This document shows positions 43,318 to 54,099 of a stretch of 64,000 bases of DNA, in pieces. This DNA comes from Alkalicoccobacillus murimartini (GTDB taxonomy: Bacteria > Bacillota > Bacilli > Bacillales > Bacillaceae_D): the NCBI RefSeq assembly GCF_030813245.1, contig NZ_JAUSUA010000010.1, positions 1 to 64,000 on the forward strand. Reading direction: 5' to 3'. The notes under the pieces were generated by a model. That model searched no databases. It saw only the letters and a program-made list of their open reading frames with translations, and was not told the DNA's origin. Positions within the stretch are counted from its first letter, which is position 1. Every line of letters starts with the position of its first letter. The translations under genes were made by a program, and so were the position numbers.

Positions 43318-43758
43318 TTGAAACTTCATGAGTTGAAGCCTGCAGAAGGTTCTCGTAAAGTTCGTAATCGCGTAGGCCGAGGAATCGGTTCGGGAAATGG
43401 TAAAACAAGTGGAAGAGGCCATAAAGGTCAAAATTCTCGTTCTGGCGGAGGAGTTCGTCCAGGATTTGAGGGTGGACAAAATCCACTTTACCGTCGTTTA
43501 CCAAAACGCGGATTCACAAACCGTACTCGTAAAGAGTACTCAGTAATCAGTCTTGATACTCTTAACCGTTTTGACGCGGGTACAGAGGTTACACCTGAAC
43601 TACTAATCGAGTCTAAAGCAGTGAAAAATGTGAAGGCTGGTATTAAAGTTCTTGGTAATGGTACGCTTGAGAAAAAGCTAACTGTGAAAGCAAACAAGTT
43701 TTCAGCATCAGCAGTAGAAGCTATTGAGGCAGCTGGCGGAAAAACCGAGGTGGTTTAA
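43318..43758 (+). CDS. rplO: 50S ribosomal protein L15
   Basis: Late assembly protein with a long N-terminal extension into the rRNA core ([37 protein letters not shown]). Starts at TTG 43318 after GAGGAGGTGTCGAC; an in-frame upstream extension to 43297 precedes the ribosome site and is not used. It has 146 residues. The stop overlaps the secY start (TAATG). Confidence 0.96.
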   Translation: MKLHELKPAEGSRKVRNRVGRGIGSGNGKTSGRGHKGQNSRSGGGVRPGFEGGQNPLYRRLPKRGFTNRTRKEYSVISLDTLNRFDAGTEVTPELLIESKAVKNVKAGIKVLGNGTLEKKLTVKANKFSASAVEAIEAAGGKTEVV

Positions 43759-45053
43759 TGTTCCGGACGATCTCCAACATTTTCCGAGTGGGTGATTTGC
43801 GCCGTAAGGTCATCTTCACCCTTCTTATGCTCGTTGTTTTTCGGATCGGAAGCTTTATTCCTATCCCTGGTTCAAATAGTGAGGTGCTAAACTTCTTTGA
43901 TGAAGCAAATGCATTTGGCTTTTTGAACACCTTTGGGGGAGGGGCTTTAGGTAACTTCTCGATTTTTGCGATGGGCATTATGCCATATATTACAGCATCC
44001 ATTGTTGTACAATTGTTACAAATGGACGTGGTACCTAAGTTCACCGAATGGGCAAAGCAAGGTGAGGCAGGGCGTCGTAAGCTGGCACAGGTAACTCGTT
44101 ATGGAACGATCGTTTTAGGTTTTGTTCAAGCATTAGGGATGTCAATCGGTTTCAACTCACTTGCTCCAGGTCTGATTCAGAACCCTGGCATTATGACATA
44201 TTTGTTTATTGCACTGGTTCTTACAGCAGGTACAGCTTTTCTTATGTGGCTGGGTGAGCAAATCACCGCAAATGGTGTTGGAAATGGAATCTCTATCATA
44301 ATATTTGCAGGTATTGCAGCAGGTATTCCAAACGGTCTAAACCAGATATACACATCTGAGATCGAGGGCGCAGGCGATCAGCTATTCCTAAGTATTATTA
44401 CTTTGCTGGTTCTTGCAGTAGCCATTCTTTTGATTGTTGTAGGAGTAATATATGTTCAACAGGCACTTCGTAAAGTTCCTGTTCAATATGCAAAACGTCA
44501 GGTGAACAACCGAACAACTTCGGGCGGTCAATCGACACACTTACCTCTAAAGGTAAATGCGTCTGGGGTTATCCCAGTTATCTTCGCATCTGCGCTGTTC
44601 TACTTTCCAGGTACAATTGCTGGATTCTTTGGAACAGAGAACGCAACAGCGAGGTTAATTGTAGATATCTTCGAACCGAGTAACCCTTATGGTGCGGTTA
44701 TGTTCGTTGCGTTAATTATTGCTTTTACTTATTTCTATACATTCATTCAGGTTAATCCAGAAAAAATGGCAGAAAATCTTAAGAAACAAGGTGGATATAT
44801 CCCTGGAATCCGTCCTGGAAAAACCACACAGACTTACTTAACTCGCATTTTATACCGTTTGACCTTTGTTGGTTCGTTGTTCCTTGCAACAGTCGCAATT
44901 ATCCCTGTTATTTTCATTCAGGTAATGAATTTACCAGCAGCTATTCAAATTGGTGGTACAGGATTATTGATCGTTGTTGGTGTCGCATTAGATACAATGA
45001 AACAAATCGAAGGACAGTTAATCAAACGTTCGTATAAAGGCTTCATTAAGTAA
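43758..45053 (+). CDS. secY: Protein translocase subunit SecY
   Basis: Channel-forming subunit of the Sec translocon. It has 431 residues with ten hydrophobic segments; conserved elements are the plug region after helix 1 (FRIGSFIPIPG), PYITASIVVQLLQMD, the cytoplasmic loop NNRTTSGGQSTHLPLKVNASGVIPVIFA, and NPEKMAENLKKQGGYIPGIRPGKTT. Coupled to rplO. Its partner SecE is encoded 27 kb upstream. Confidence 0.97.
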   Translation: MFRTISNIFRVGDLRRKVIFTLLMLVVFRIGSFIPIPGSNSEVLNFFDEANAFGFLNTFGGGALGNFSIFAMGIMPYITASIVVQLLQMDVVPKFTEWAKQGEAGRRKLAQVTRYGTIVLGFVQALGMSIGFNSLAPGLIQNPGIMTYLFIALVLTAGTAFLMWLGEQITANGVGNGISIIIFAGIAAGIPNGLNQIYTSEIEGAGDQLFLSIITLLVLAVAILLIVVGVIYVQQALRKVPVQYAKRQVNNRTTSGGQSTHLPLKVNASGVIPVIFASALFYFPGTIAGFFGTENATARLIVDIFEPSNPYGAVMFVALIIAFTYFYTFIQVNPEKMAENLKKQGGYIPGIRPGKTTQTYLTRILYRLTFVGSLFLATVAIIPVIFIQVMNLPAAIQIGGTGLLIVVGVALDTMKQIEGQLIKRSYKGFIK

Positions 45054-46513
<1,460 letters not shown>

Positions 46514-46679
46514 TTTTGTAAGGTGAATAGTCGATTTTGATTGGCTTTAATGTTATTATAGGAATGTTAGGGGTTTTTTGTTTGAAGAGGCAAAACCCTC
46601 TTTTGATGAAACTTGCTTTATGATGAATTCCGTACTAGTTTATATAAACATGATTTACTGAAGGGAGGAACATTAGTAC

Positions 46680-46898
46680 ATGGTCAAAGAGGATGTTATT
46701 GAAGTAGAAGGAACGGTTGTAGAACCGCTTCCCAATGCGATGTTTCGTGTAGAGCTTGAGAATGGTCACAGAATCCTCGCTCACGTATCAGGTAAGATTC
46801 GGATGCACTTTATTCGTATTCTTCCAGGAGATAAGGTCACAATTGAACTTTCTCCATATGATCTGACACGTGGACGAATCACTTATAGGTATAAATAA
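46680..46898 (+). CDS. infA: Translation initiation factor IF-1
   Basis: OB-fold factor that blocks the A site during initiation. It has 72 residues: [67 protein letters not shown], essentially identical to the family. AAGGGAGGAAC lies 10 bases before ATG 46680. The 166-base gap from map contains competing small hairpins (46571-46602) that might modulate it. Confidence 0.97.
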   Translation: MVKEDVIEVEGTVVEPLPNAMFRVELENGHRILAHVSGKIRMHFIRILPGDKVTIELSPYDLTRGRITYRYK

Positions 46899-47081
<183 letters not shown>

Positions 47082-47103
47082 TTCATAAGGAGGTGCAGAA
47101 CGC

Positions 47104-47469
47104 ATGGCACGTGTTGCAGGTATTGATATTCCGCGCGATAAGCGAGTAGTTATCTCACTTACTTACGTTTTCGGAATCGGTAAAACTAAAGCTTCTCAAA
47201 TTCTTGCACAAGCTGGTGTATCTGAGCATACACGAGTTCGTGATTTAACAGAAGAAGAGCTTGGTAAAATCCGTGAAGCATTAGAAGCTCATTCAGTTGA
47301 AGGGGATCTTCGTCGTGAAGTTTCACTAAACATCAAACGTTTAATTGAAATTGGTTCATATCGAGGCATTCGCCACCGTCGTAGTTTGCCAGTACGTGGG
47401 CAAAACTCTAAAAACAACGCTCGTACACGCAAAGGTCCACGTCGGACTGTAGCTAACAAGAAGAAATAA
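47104..47469 (+). CDS. rpsM: 30S ribosomal protein S13
   Basis: 30S head protein contacting 50S and P-site tRNA. It has 121 residues: [29 protein letters not shown] and [52 protein letters not shown] precedes ATG 47104. Confidence 0.97.
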   Translation: MARVAGIDIPRDKRVVISLTYVFGIGKTKASQILAQAGVSEHTRVRDLTEEELGKIREALEAHSVEGDLRREVSLNIKRLIEIGSYRGIRHRRSLPVRGQNSKNNARTRKGPRRTVANKKK

Positions 47470-47491
47470 GTAAAGGAGGTCGAACATAACT

Positions 47492-47884
47492 ATGGCTAAG
47501 AAAACGAATACTCGTCCAAAGCGCCGGCAGAAAAAGAATATTGAAACTGGTGTGGCCCATATCCGCTCTACTTTCAATAACACGATTGTGACAATCACGG
47601 ATACTCAAGGGAACGCTATTTCTTGGGCTAGTGCTGGAGCACTTGGATTCAAGGGTTCTCGTAAATCAACTCCATTTGCTGCACAAATGGCTGCAGAAGC
47701 AGCTGCTAAAACAGCAATGGAACACGGAATGAAAATTATTGAGGTTTCTGTTAAAGGTCCTGGAGCTGGACGTGAAGCAGCAATTCGTTCTTTACAGGCA
47801 ATTGGACTAGAAGTTAACATGATTAAAGATGTTACTCCTGTTCCACACAATGGCTGCCGTCCACCAAAACGTCGCAGAGTGTAA
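47492..47884 (+). CDS. rpsK: 30S ribosomal protein S11
   Basis: Platform protein beside the Shine-Dalgarno cleft. It has 130 residues: [42 protein letters not shown] and the C-terminal [17 protein letters not shown] signature. AAAGGAGGTCG lies about 11 bases before ATG 47492. Confidence 0.97.
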   Translation: MAKKTNTRPKRRQKKNIETGVAHIRSTFNNTIVTITDTQGNAISWASAGALGFKGSRKSTPFAAQMAAEAAAKTAMEHGMKIIEVSVKGPGAGREAAIRSLQAIGLEVNMIKDVTPVPHNGCRPPKRRRV

Positions 47885-47970
47885 CGGAATCACTCAGTTG
47901 TATAGATTTCCTGTAAGTGTCAATAATGGATGAGACGATCACAATCCGATTGACCTGAAGGTGAAAGTTT

Positions 47971-47998
47971 GGATTTGCCTATGACGATTAGGCAATCC
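47971..47998 (+). other. Hairpin upstream of rpoA
   Basis: GGAT-(T)-TGCCTA (47971-47981) pairs with TAGGCA-ATCC (47988-47997), a 10-bp stem with one bulged base and a short loop. No T tract follows. It lies in the 158-base gap between rpsK and rpoA. The role is unknown; no promoter is convincing in this gap. Confidence 0.5.
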
Positions 47999-48042
47999 AT
48001 GCGGTCTACCGGAGTTCGACGTTTTGAAGGAGGGTTTGTTTA

Positions 48043-48987
48043 ATGATCGAAATTGAAAAGCCAAATATTGAAACGGTTGAAGTTAGTGAAGACGCTAAGT
48101 ATGGGAAATTTGTAGTTGAACCACTCGAACGTGGGTATGGTACAACACTAGGAAACTCATTACGCAGAATTCTCTTATCCTCTCTTCCGGGTGCAGCTGT
48201 AACAGCTGTTCAGATTGATGGTGTATTACATGAATTCTCAACGATTGAAGGCGTTGTGGAGGATGTAACAACTATTATTTTGAACCTGAAAAAGCTTGCT
48301 CTAAAGATTTATTCTGAAGAAGAGAAGACACTTGAGATCGACATTCAGGGTGAAGGTGTTGTAACAGCTGGTGACTTAACTCACGATAGTGATGTTGAGG
48401 TCTTAAATCCAGATCTTCATATTGCTACGTTGACAAAAGGTGCGAATCTGCACATGCGTCTTCTAGCTAAACGAGGTCGTGGCTATGTATTGGCTGAGGG
48501 CAATAAGAATGACGATCAACCGATCGGAGTTCTTCCAATTGACTCTATCTATACTCCTGTTGCGCGTGTAAACTATCAAGTTGAGAATACACGTGTCGGT
48601 CAAGTAACTAACTATGATAAACTAACCCTTGATGTTTGGACAGATGGAAGCACTCGTCCCGAGGAAGCTGTTTCTCTTGGTGCTAAAATCCTGAACGAGC
48701 ATCTCAATATTTTTGTTGGATTAACGGATCAAGCGCAAAATGCTGAAATCATGGTTGAAAAAGAAGAGGACCAAAAGGAAAAAGTACTTGAGATGACGAT
48801 CGAAGAACTTGACCTTTCTGTTCGTTCTTACAATTGTTTAAAGCGTGCTGGCATTAACACGGTTCAAGAGCTGACACACAAAACAGAAGAAGACATGATG
48901 AAGGTACGTAACCTTGGTCGCAAATCATTAGAAGAAGTTCAAGAAAAGTTGGGTGAGCTAGGTTTAGGTCTTCGTAACGAAGAATAA
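48043..48987 (+). CDS. rpoA: DNA-directed RNA polymerase subunit alpha
   Basis: Assembly platform for polymerase and contact for activators. The N-terminal domain (about 1-228) includes [28 protein letters not shown]; an acidic linker ([10 protein letters not shown]) joins the C-terminal domain, which shows [25 protein letters not shown] and [11 protein letters not shown] for UP-element and activator contact. It has 314 residues. GAAGGAGGGTTTG precedes ATG 48043. Confidence 0.97.
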   Translation: MIEIEKPNIETVEVSEDAKYGKFVVEPLERGYGTTLGNSLRRILLSSLPGAAVTAVQIDGVLHEFSTIEGVVEDVTTIILNLKKLALKIYSEEEKTLEIDIQGEGVVTAGDLTHDSDVEVLNPDLHIATLTKGANLHMRLLAKRGRGYVLAEGNKNDDQPIGVLPIDSIYTPVARVNYQVENTRVGQVTNYDKLTLDVWTDGSTRPEEAVSLGAKILNEHLNIFVGLTDQAQNAEIMVEKEEDQKEKVLEMTIEELDLSVRSYNCLKRAGINTVQELTHKTEEDMMKVRNLGRKSLEEVQEKLGELGLGLRNEE

Positions 48988-49128
48988 GCCGGCCCCGGCC
49001 GTTTCTTTTATTCGCTTCTAAACACAATAAGCAACCTTAAACAATAGCTTTTTTACAGGCTTTTGTTAGGTGATTTTTTCATGTTAAGGACTCTGCTCTA
49101 AGCAGCAGGTTAAAGGAGGGAAATACAC

Positions 49129-49491
49129 ATGGCATACGCAAAACTTGGTCGTGATAGTGCTGGACGTAAAGCATTATTCCGTGATCTTACTACAGATCTA
49201 ATTATCAACGAGCGCATCGAGACTACTGAAGCAAAAGCGAAGGAGCTTCGTTCAATCGTTGAGAAAATGATTACTCTTGGTAAGCGTGGAGACTTGCATG
49301 CTCGTCGTCAGGCAGCTGCATTTGTTCGTCGTGAGGTAGCTAATACAGAGACAAAGCAGGATGCAATCCAAAAGCTTTTCGCTGATATCGCACCACGCTA
49401 CGAGGAACGTCAAGGTGGATACACTCGTATTCTTAAAATTGGACCGCGTCGTGGAGACGGTGCACCAATGGTATACATTGAGCTTGTATAA
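49129..49491 (+). CDS. rplQ: 50S ribosomal protein L17
   Basis: Tunnel-exit protein. It has 120 residues: [51 protein letters not shown] and [37 protein letters not shown] precedes ATG 49129. The 141-base gap from rpoA has a short GC-rich GCCGG/CCGGC hairpin. A terminator follows and ends the ribosomal protein cluster. Confidence 0.97.
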   Translation: MAYAKLGRDSAGRKALFRDLTTDLIINERIETTEAKAKELRSIVEKMITLGKRGDLHARRQAAAFVRREVANTETKQDAIQKLFADIAPRYEERQGGYTRILKIGPRRGDGAPMVYIELV

Positions 49492-49516
49492 CCTATAACG
49501 TTTATATAAGGCGACT

Positions 49517-49568
49517 AAGGGCAGGAGAGACTGTGAGCATGCATGCTCTGACTCTATTGCCCTTTTTT
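49517..49568 (+). terminator. Terminator of the S10-spc-alpha superoperon
   Basis: AAGGGCA (49517-49523) pairs with TGCCCTT (49558-49564). Inside is the palindrome GAGCATGCATGCTC (about 49534-49547). TTTTTT follows. Confidence 0.82.
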
Positions 49569-49592
49569 GTATTCAAAAAAAGGAGTGAGTGG

Positions 49593-50429
49593 ATGACTGT
49601 TCTTATTGATATCCAAGATGTGAGCTTTCAATACCCTCACTCTTCTAAATCTGTTCTAACTGACGTGTCCATTCGTATTAAGCGAGGGGAATGGGTGGCG
49701 ATTGCTGGACGTAATGGTTCTGGCAAATCGACATTAGGTCGTTTGGTAACCGGTCAGCTACAGCCAACTTCAGGGAGCATTCTACTAGCTGGAGACCAGA
49801 TCGATAGCTCTGCATCTGATAGAATAGGTCGAATGCGCTGTGGCTATGTCTTTCAAAATCCAGATCACCAATTTATTGGTGCAACCGTATGGGATGATTT
49901 AGCCTTTGGTCTAGAAAACTACGCGATCCCTCGTGAAGAGATGCTTAGCCGGATGCGAAAGTATGTAGCTGTGTTAGATCTAGAAGATCTAATCGATCAA
50001 GCACCTCATCAATTATCAGGTGGGCAGAAGCAACGTGTCGCCTTGGCAGGTGTCATGGTACTTGAGCCTGACGTCATTATCCTTGATGAGGCAACGAGTA
50101 TGCTGGACCCAAAAGGACGTACAGAAGTAATGAATGCATTAGCGGAGATCTCCAGGCGTGGTGTGACCATTGTTATGATCACTCACGATATGGAGGAAGT
50201 TATGCAAACGGAACGTCTGATTATTGTTCATGAAGGACAACTAGTTGCAGATGACCATCCGTTTAAGGTGTTTGAAGAAGATCACCTCATTCAAGAGGCG
50301 GGATTGAAACGACCTTTTGTGGTGGAGCTTCAGCAAGAACTAGGTAAAGCTGACCTGCCCTTACATGGTCAATGTCGTACGGAAGGGGAGTTGATTAAGC
50401 AATTATGCAGCTTTCCTTTAAACAAGTAA
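49593..50429 (+). CDS. ecfA1: ECF transporter ATPase EcfA1 (CbiO1)
   Basis: One of two ATPases of the shared energising module for vitamin and metal ECF transporters. Walker A GRNGSGKST, Q-loop VFQNPDHQFIG, signature LSGGQKQRVALAG and Walker B VIILDEATSMLDP are intact. The frame opens at 49533 inside the terminator, but AAAGGAGTGAG (49579-49589) selects ATG 49593 (278 residues). It overlaps ecfA2 by 25 bases. No S-component gene is adjacent, consistent with a group II module serving several S components. Confidence 0.95.
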   Translation: MTVLIDIQDVSFQYPHSSKSVLTDVSIRIKRGEWVAIAGRNGSGKSTLGRLVTGQLQPTSGSILLAGDQIDSSASDRIGRMRCGYVFQNPDHQFIGATVWDDLAFGLENYAIPREEMLSRMRKYVAVLDLEDLIDQAPHQLSGGQKQRVALAGVMVLEPDVIILDEATSMLDPKGRTEVMNALAEISRRGVTIVMITHDMEEVMQTERLIIVHEGQLVADDHPFKVFEEDHLIQEAGLKRPFVVELQQELGKADLPLHGQCRTEGELIKQLCSFPLNK

Positions 50430-51280
50430 GCCATACGTATATGGGCGGTACACCATTTGAGCACCAAGCATTACATCGTGTCAGCCTAACTATTCCAACA
50501 GGCTGCTTTGCGGTTGTGATCGGGCCAACAGGTTCAGGTAAGTCAACACTTGTACAGCATATGAACGGGTTACTTCGACCGACAGCGGGTGAGGTTCGGG
50601 CTGGAGCGTTTCATCTGACACCCAAGAAAAATCGTACATCTTTGCTGAAGCTTCGGCAGTCTGTAGGGTTTCTTTTTCAATATCCAGAGCATCAATTATT
50701 TGAGGAGACCATCAAAAAAGAATTGATGTTTGGTCCAATCAATTTTGGAGTGGCGAAGGAAGAAGCCGAAACTCGGGCTGAAGCTATACTTCCTAAGGTC
50801 GGGTTGTCTCCTGAACTATTGCCTGTGTCTCCATTACAGCTATCAGGGGGACAAATGAGAAGGGTAGCGATTGCATCTATCCTCGCTCAGCACCCTGAGC
50901 TATTGATTCTGGATGAACCTGCGGCAGGCCTTGATCCTGAAGGGCGAGAGGTTATCTTGAATATGCTCTATGAATACCATCAGCAGCATAATCAAACAAC
51001 TGTTCTTGTTACCCATCATATGGAGGATGCACTACGGCTGGCAGACCTTGTTATTGTAATGAATAAGGGAGCAGTCTTTTTAAGTGGCACACCAGAAGAG
51101 GTATTTTCAGAATCGAAAAAGCTTGAATCGATTGGGTTAGAGTTACCAGAAACGATTCGCTTCATGCGCGATGTGAAGAATTCATTTGGGTTACCTGAAG
51201 TGCCCTTCCTTAAAACAAGATCTGAGGTTGTTAAATACTTAACACGCCTACTTTCTACTAAGGGGAAGGGTGGGGTGTAA
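50405..51280 (+). CDS. ecfA2: ECF transporter ATPase EcfA2 (CbiO2)
   Basis: Second ATPase, which forms a heterodimer with EcfA1 on EcfT. Walker A GPTGSGKST, Q-loop LFQYPEHQLFEE, signature LSGGQMRRVAIAS and Walker B LLILDEPAAGLDP. It has 291 residues. It starts inside the end of ecfA1 (GGAAGGGGAG upstream), and its stop overlaps the ecfT start, so all three are coupled. Confidence 0.95.
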   Translation: MQLSFKQVSHTYMGGTPFEHQALHRVSLTIPTGCFAVVIGPTGSGKSTLVQHMNGLLRPTAGEVRAGAFHLTPKKNRTSLLKLRQSVGFLFQYPEHQLFEETIKKELMFGPINFGVAKEEAETRAEAILPKVGLSPELLPVSPLQLSGGQMRRVAIASILAQHPELLILDEPAAGLDPEGREVILNMLYEYHQQHNQTTVLVTHHMEDALRLADLVIVMNKGAVFLSGTPEEVFSESKKLESIGLELPETIRFMRDVKNSFGLPEVPFLKTRSEVVKYLTRLLSTKGKGGV

Positions 51281-52074
51281 TGTCTTATTCGATCATCGGT
51301 CAATACGTTCCGGCACAATCGTTTATGCATAAATTGGATGCGCGTTCGAAGATTGTCTGTGTCTTTACCTTAGCCATAGTCATCTTTTTGGCAGGGACGT
51401 TTCAAACGTTACTCGTCATGGCGGCTAGTACGATTGTACTGGCGTTCTTCTCGCGTATCCCCGTTCATTATTATGTGAAGAGCATGAAACCAGTTCTTAT
51501 CCTTATTACTTTTTTCTTCTTATTTCATTTGTTTTTCACTCGTGACGGGACGGAGTTATATTCGATTGGTCCGGTAGCGGTATATTCTGGGGGCGTGGCA
51601 AAAGGTTCGTTTGTAGCGCTACGAATTCTGACGTTGCTCATGTTTGCTTCATTTTTAACTTTAACCACAAAGGTAGTTGATCTGACAGATGGACTGGAAC
51701 GTCTATTATCACCGCTTCAACGAGTGAAGGTTCCAGTACATGAAATGGTCTTAATGATGTCTATTGCCCTAAGGTATATTCCGATATTAATGCAAGAAAC
51801 AGAAAAACTTAGTCGTGCTCAGGCCGCTAGGGGAGCCGACCTAACAACAGGTCCAGTTCTATCGAGGATAAAAGCTTTATATCCCTTGCTGCTACCATTA
51901 ATTGTTCAGTCGTTTAAACGCGCAGAAACAATGGCTCAGGCCATGGAAGCAAGGGGTTACCAAATGGGTGCAAAGAGAACCTACCTGCGTGAGTTAACCT
52001 GGAGAACAGGTGACACGCTCACCATCTGCTTTACAGTCATCACCACAGTAGGGATTATTTTTCTTCGGAGTTAG
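51280..52074 (+). CDS. ecfT: ECF transporter transmembrane component EcfT
   Basis: Membrane scaffold that couples ATP hydrolysis to S-component toppling. It has 264 residues with several hydrophobic helices in the first 110 residues and one near the C-terminus. Both cytoplasmic coupling-helix signatures are visible: SRAQAARGADL and AQAMEARGYQMG (the Ala-Arg-Gly motifs that dock the ATPases). The start, TAATG, overlaps ecfA2. Confidence 0.95.
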   Translation: MSYSIIGQYVPAQSFMHKLDARSKIVCVFTLAIVIFLAGTFQTLLVMAASTIVLAFFSRIPVHYYVKSMKPVLILITFFFLFHLFFTRDGTELYSIGPVAVYSGGVAKGSFVALRILTLLMFASFLTLTTKVVDLTDGLERLLSPLQRVKVPVHEMVLMMSIALRYIPILMQETEKLSRAQAARGADLTTGPVLSRIKALYPLLLPLIVQSFKRAETMAQAMEARGYQMGAKRTYLRELTWRTGDTLTICFTVITTVGIIFLRS

Positions 52075-52085
52075 GAGGCTGTTCC

Positions 52086-52850
52086 ATGCAAAGGATTGCT
52101 TGTCTGATTGAATACATCGGTACAAACTTTGCGGGGTACCAGGTTCAGCCAAATGGCCGGACCGTACAACAAGAGATTGAGACGTCCCTAATGAAGCTGC
52201 ATAAGGGACAAGATATCAAAGTCTCGGCTTCAGGTCGAACAGATGCTGGGGTGCACGCTAAGGGGCAAGTGATTCACTTTGATAGTCCTCTAAGCATTCC
52301 AGCCGATCGTTGGGCAAAAGCACTAAATACTCTGCTTCCACGAGACATTCGAATCATCGCCAGTCAATATGTAGATACTGACTTTCATGCCAGGTATACA
52401 ACAACCGGAAAGCAGTATCGGTATAAGGTGATTCGTCGTGATGATATCTTTATGCGGAACCGAGCCTACTATGTGCCTCATTCGCTTGATATCGAAGCGA
52501 TGAGAGAAGCTTGCGGCTATATGCTGGGTACACATGACTTTAGTTCTTTTTGTGCAGCAAATACGTCTGTAGAGGATAAGGTGAGGACGATCACTCAGTG
52601 TGAGATTGCCGAGCATGATGATGAACTGAACTTTATTCTCGCAGGAAACGGATTTCTTTATAATATGGTCCGGATCGCTGTGGGCACATTGCTTGAGGTT
52701 GGATCAGGCAAACGAAGCCCTAGTGAAGTGGCTCAGATCATTTCATCTGAGAATCGAAAAGCTGCCGGAAAAACAGCACCAGCACACGGACTCTATTTGT
52801 GGTCAGTAACGTATGCAAAGCCTTTATTTATAAGGGAAAATGAAAGATGA
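52086..52850 (+). CDS. truA: tRNA pseudouridine(38-40) synthase TruA
   Basis: Modifies U38-U40 of the anticodon arm. It has 254 residues: CLIEYIGTNFAGYQVQPNGRTVQQEIE, and the catalytic-aspartate motif SGRTDAGVHA with Asp at residue 53. The C-terminal FLYNMVRIAVGTLLEVG is also typical. TTAGGAGGC lies upstream of ATG 52086. Gene order ecfT-truA-rplM-rpsI is as in B. subtilis. Confidence 0.96.
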   Translation: MQRIACLIEYIGTNFAGYQVQPNGRTVQQEIETSLMKLHKGQDIKVSASGRTDAGVHAKGQVIHFDSPLSIPADRWAKALNTLLPRDIRIIASQYVDTDFHARYTTTGKQYRYKVIRRDDIFMRNRAYYVPHSLDIEAMREACGYMLGTHDFSSFCAANTSVEDKVRTITQCEIAEHDDELNFILAGNGFLYNMVRIAVGTLLEVGSGKRSPSEVAQIISSENRKAAGKTAPAHGLYLWSVTYAKPLFIRENER

Positions 52851-52880
52851 AACACCCGGCAGAGTTTTTACAAGATAGTG

Positions 52881-52909
52881 TTGACTTTACTACCGAAATA
52901 TTATATGAT
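52881..52909 (+). promoter_or_regulatory. Promoter of rplM-rpsI
   Basis: TTGACT (52881-52886), 17-bp spacer, TATGAT (52904-52909), immediately upstream of the L13-leader-like sequence. Confidence 0.72.
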
Positions 52910-52915
52910 GTTAAA

Positions 52916-53010
52916 TGGTAATTCTAAAGACCCACTAGCCCCGGGTTACGGAATGGACATGTAACCAATATACATTCAATGAAACATGAATACAGAAATA
53001 ATGTTCTTAG
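52916..53010 (+). promoter_or_regulatory. L13 ribosomal protein leader
   Basis: The gap before rplM contains the conserved-looking block CCCCGGGTTACGGAATGGAC (52940-52959) and a GGTTAC/GTAACC stem (52944-52949/52971-52976), which I recognise as the Firmicute L13 leader class that is thought to bind L13. The boundaries are approximate. A covariance search was not possible. Confidence 0.72.
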
Positions 53011-53022
53011 GAGGGACAATCC

Positions 53023-53460
53023 ATGCGTACAACATATATGGCAAAGCCAGGTCAAGTAGAACGCAAATGGCATATTGTTGATGCTGAAGGACAAACGTTA
53101 GGTCGTTTGGCTTCTGAAGTAGCGTCAATTCTACGCGGTAAAAACAAACCAACTTTCACACCTCACATTGATACAGGTGATTTCGTGATCGTCATTAATG
53201 CGTCTAAGATTCAACTAACAGGTAACAAATTGAACGGTAAGATCTACTACCGTCACTCAAATCACCCAGGTGGTCTTAAGCAGACAACTGCTAACGACAT
53301 GCGTAACAACAAACCTGAGCGTATGATTGAACTAGCTGTAAAAGGAATGCTTCCTAAAAATACTCTTGGCCGTGCTCAAGGTATGAAGCTTCACGTATAT
53401 GCAGGTAGCGAACACAAACATCAAGCACAAAAACCAGAAGTTTACACACTTCGCGGTTAA
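53023..53460 (+). CDS. rplM: 50S ribosomal protein L13
   Basis: Early 50S assembly protein. It has 145 residues: [40 protein letters not shown] and the signature [42 protein letters not shown] precedes ATG 53023 ([13 protein letters not shown], the usual start). Confidence 0.97.
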   Translation: MRTTYMAKPGQVERKWHIVDAEGQTLGRLASEVASILRGKNKPTFTPHIDTGDFVIVINASKIQLTGNKLNGKIYYRHSNHPGGLKQTTANDMRNNKPERMIELAVKGMLPKNTLGRAQGMKLHVYAGSEHKHQAQKPEVYTLRG

Positions 53461-53479
53461 TCGATAGGAGGGTATTACT

Positions 53480-53872
53480 TTGGCTCAAGTACAATATTAT
53501 GGTACAGGTCGCCGCAAGCATTCAACTGCTCGTGTACGCCTTGTTCCCGGTGATGGAAATATCGTAGTAAACGGTCGTTCTCTAGATGAGTATTTTGGTC
53601 TTGAAACACTAAAGCTTATCGTTAAACAACCACTTGTTGAGATCGATGTAGTAGGACAATATGATGTACACGTAAACGTTGACGGCGGTGGATTCACTGG
53701 TCAAGCTGGTGCAATTCGTCACGGTATCTCACGTGCACTTCTTAAAGTAGATCCAGAAAACCGTCCAGCTCTTAAATCTGCTGGATTCCTGACTCGTGAC
53801 GCACGTATGAAAGAGCGTAAAAAATACGGTCTTAAAGCAGCACGTCGCGCACCTCAGTTCTCAAAACGTTAA
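53480..53872 (+). CDS. rpsI: 30S ribosomal protein S9
   Basis: Its C-terminal tail reaches P-site tRNA ([12 protein letters not shown]). It has 130 residues, with [21 protein letters not shown] and [19 protein letters not shown]. It starts at TTG 53480, 8 bases after AGGAGGG. A terminator follows; beyond it the conserved Bacillus gene order is interrupted. Confidence 0.97.
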   Translation: MAQVQYYGTGRRKHSTARVRLVPGDGNIVVNGRSLDEYFGLETLKLIVKQPLVEIDVVGQYDVHVNVDGGGFTGQAGAIRHGISRALLKVDPENRPALKSAGFLTRDARMKERKKYGLKAARRAPQFSKR

Positions 53873-53894
53873 TATACTTGCTATATCAATGTTT

Positions 53895-53929
53895 ACCCTC
53901 TTTGCTCTTAGGAGCAGGGAGGGTTTTTT
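53895..53929 (+). terminator. Terminator after rpsI
   Basis: ACCCTCTTTGCTC (53895-53907) pairs with GAGCAGGGAGGGT (53912-53924), two G-T pairs included, followed by TTTTT. Confidence 0.9.
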
Positions 53930-53994
53930 CGTGTGTTTTGAAATCACTCTCCTCTTTTCTCCTTCGCTTCACCTCTACATGAAATTTTATGATC

Positions 53995-54037
53995 TTAACA
54001 CTTTCCCTACATACGTTTAACAATCAGTCCTTAAAAT
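53995..54037 (+). promoter_or_regulatory. Putative Pho box and promoter of the PAP2 phosphatase gene
   Basis: TTAACA (53995-54000), CCTACA (54006-54011) and TTAACA (54017-54022) recur at an exact 11-bp pitch, the geometry of PhoP-binding repeats in B. subtilis (TT[A/C/T]ACA). TAAAAT (54032-54037) could be the -10, with no -35; the repeats would then lie at about -49 to -22, where PhoP activates. A further TCTACA at 53974 is slightly out of register. Seen by eye; binding is inferred. Confidence 0.55.
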
Positions 54038-54099
54038 GAAACTAATGTATGAATTGATTTAAAAATACGCAGCAAAAAAAGGAGTAATGAAAAGAAGAT

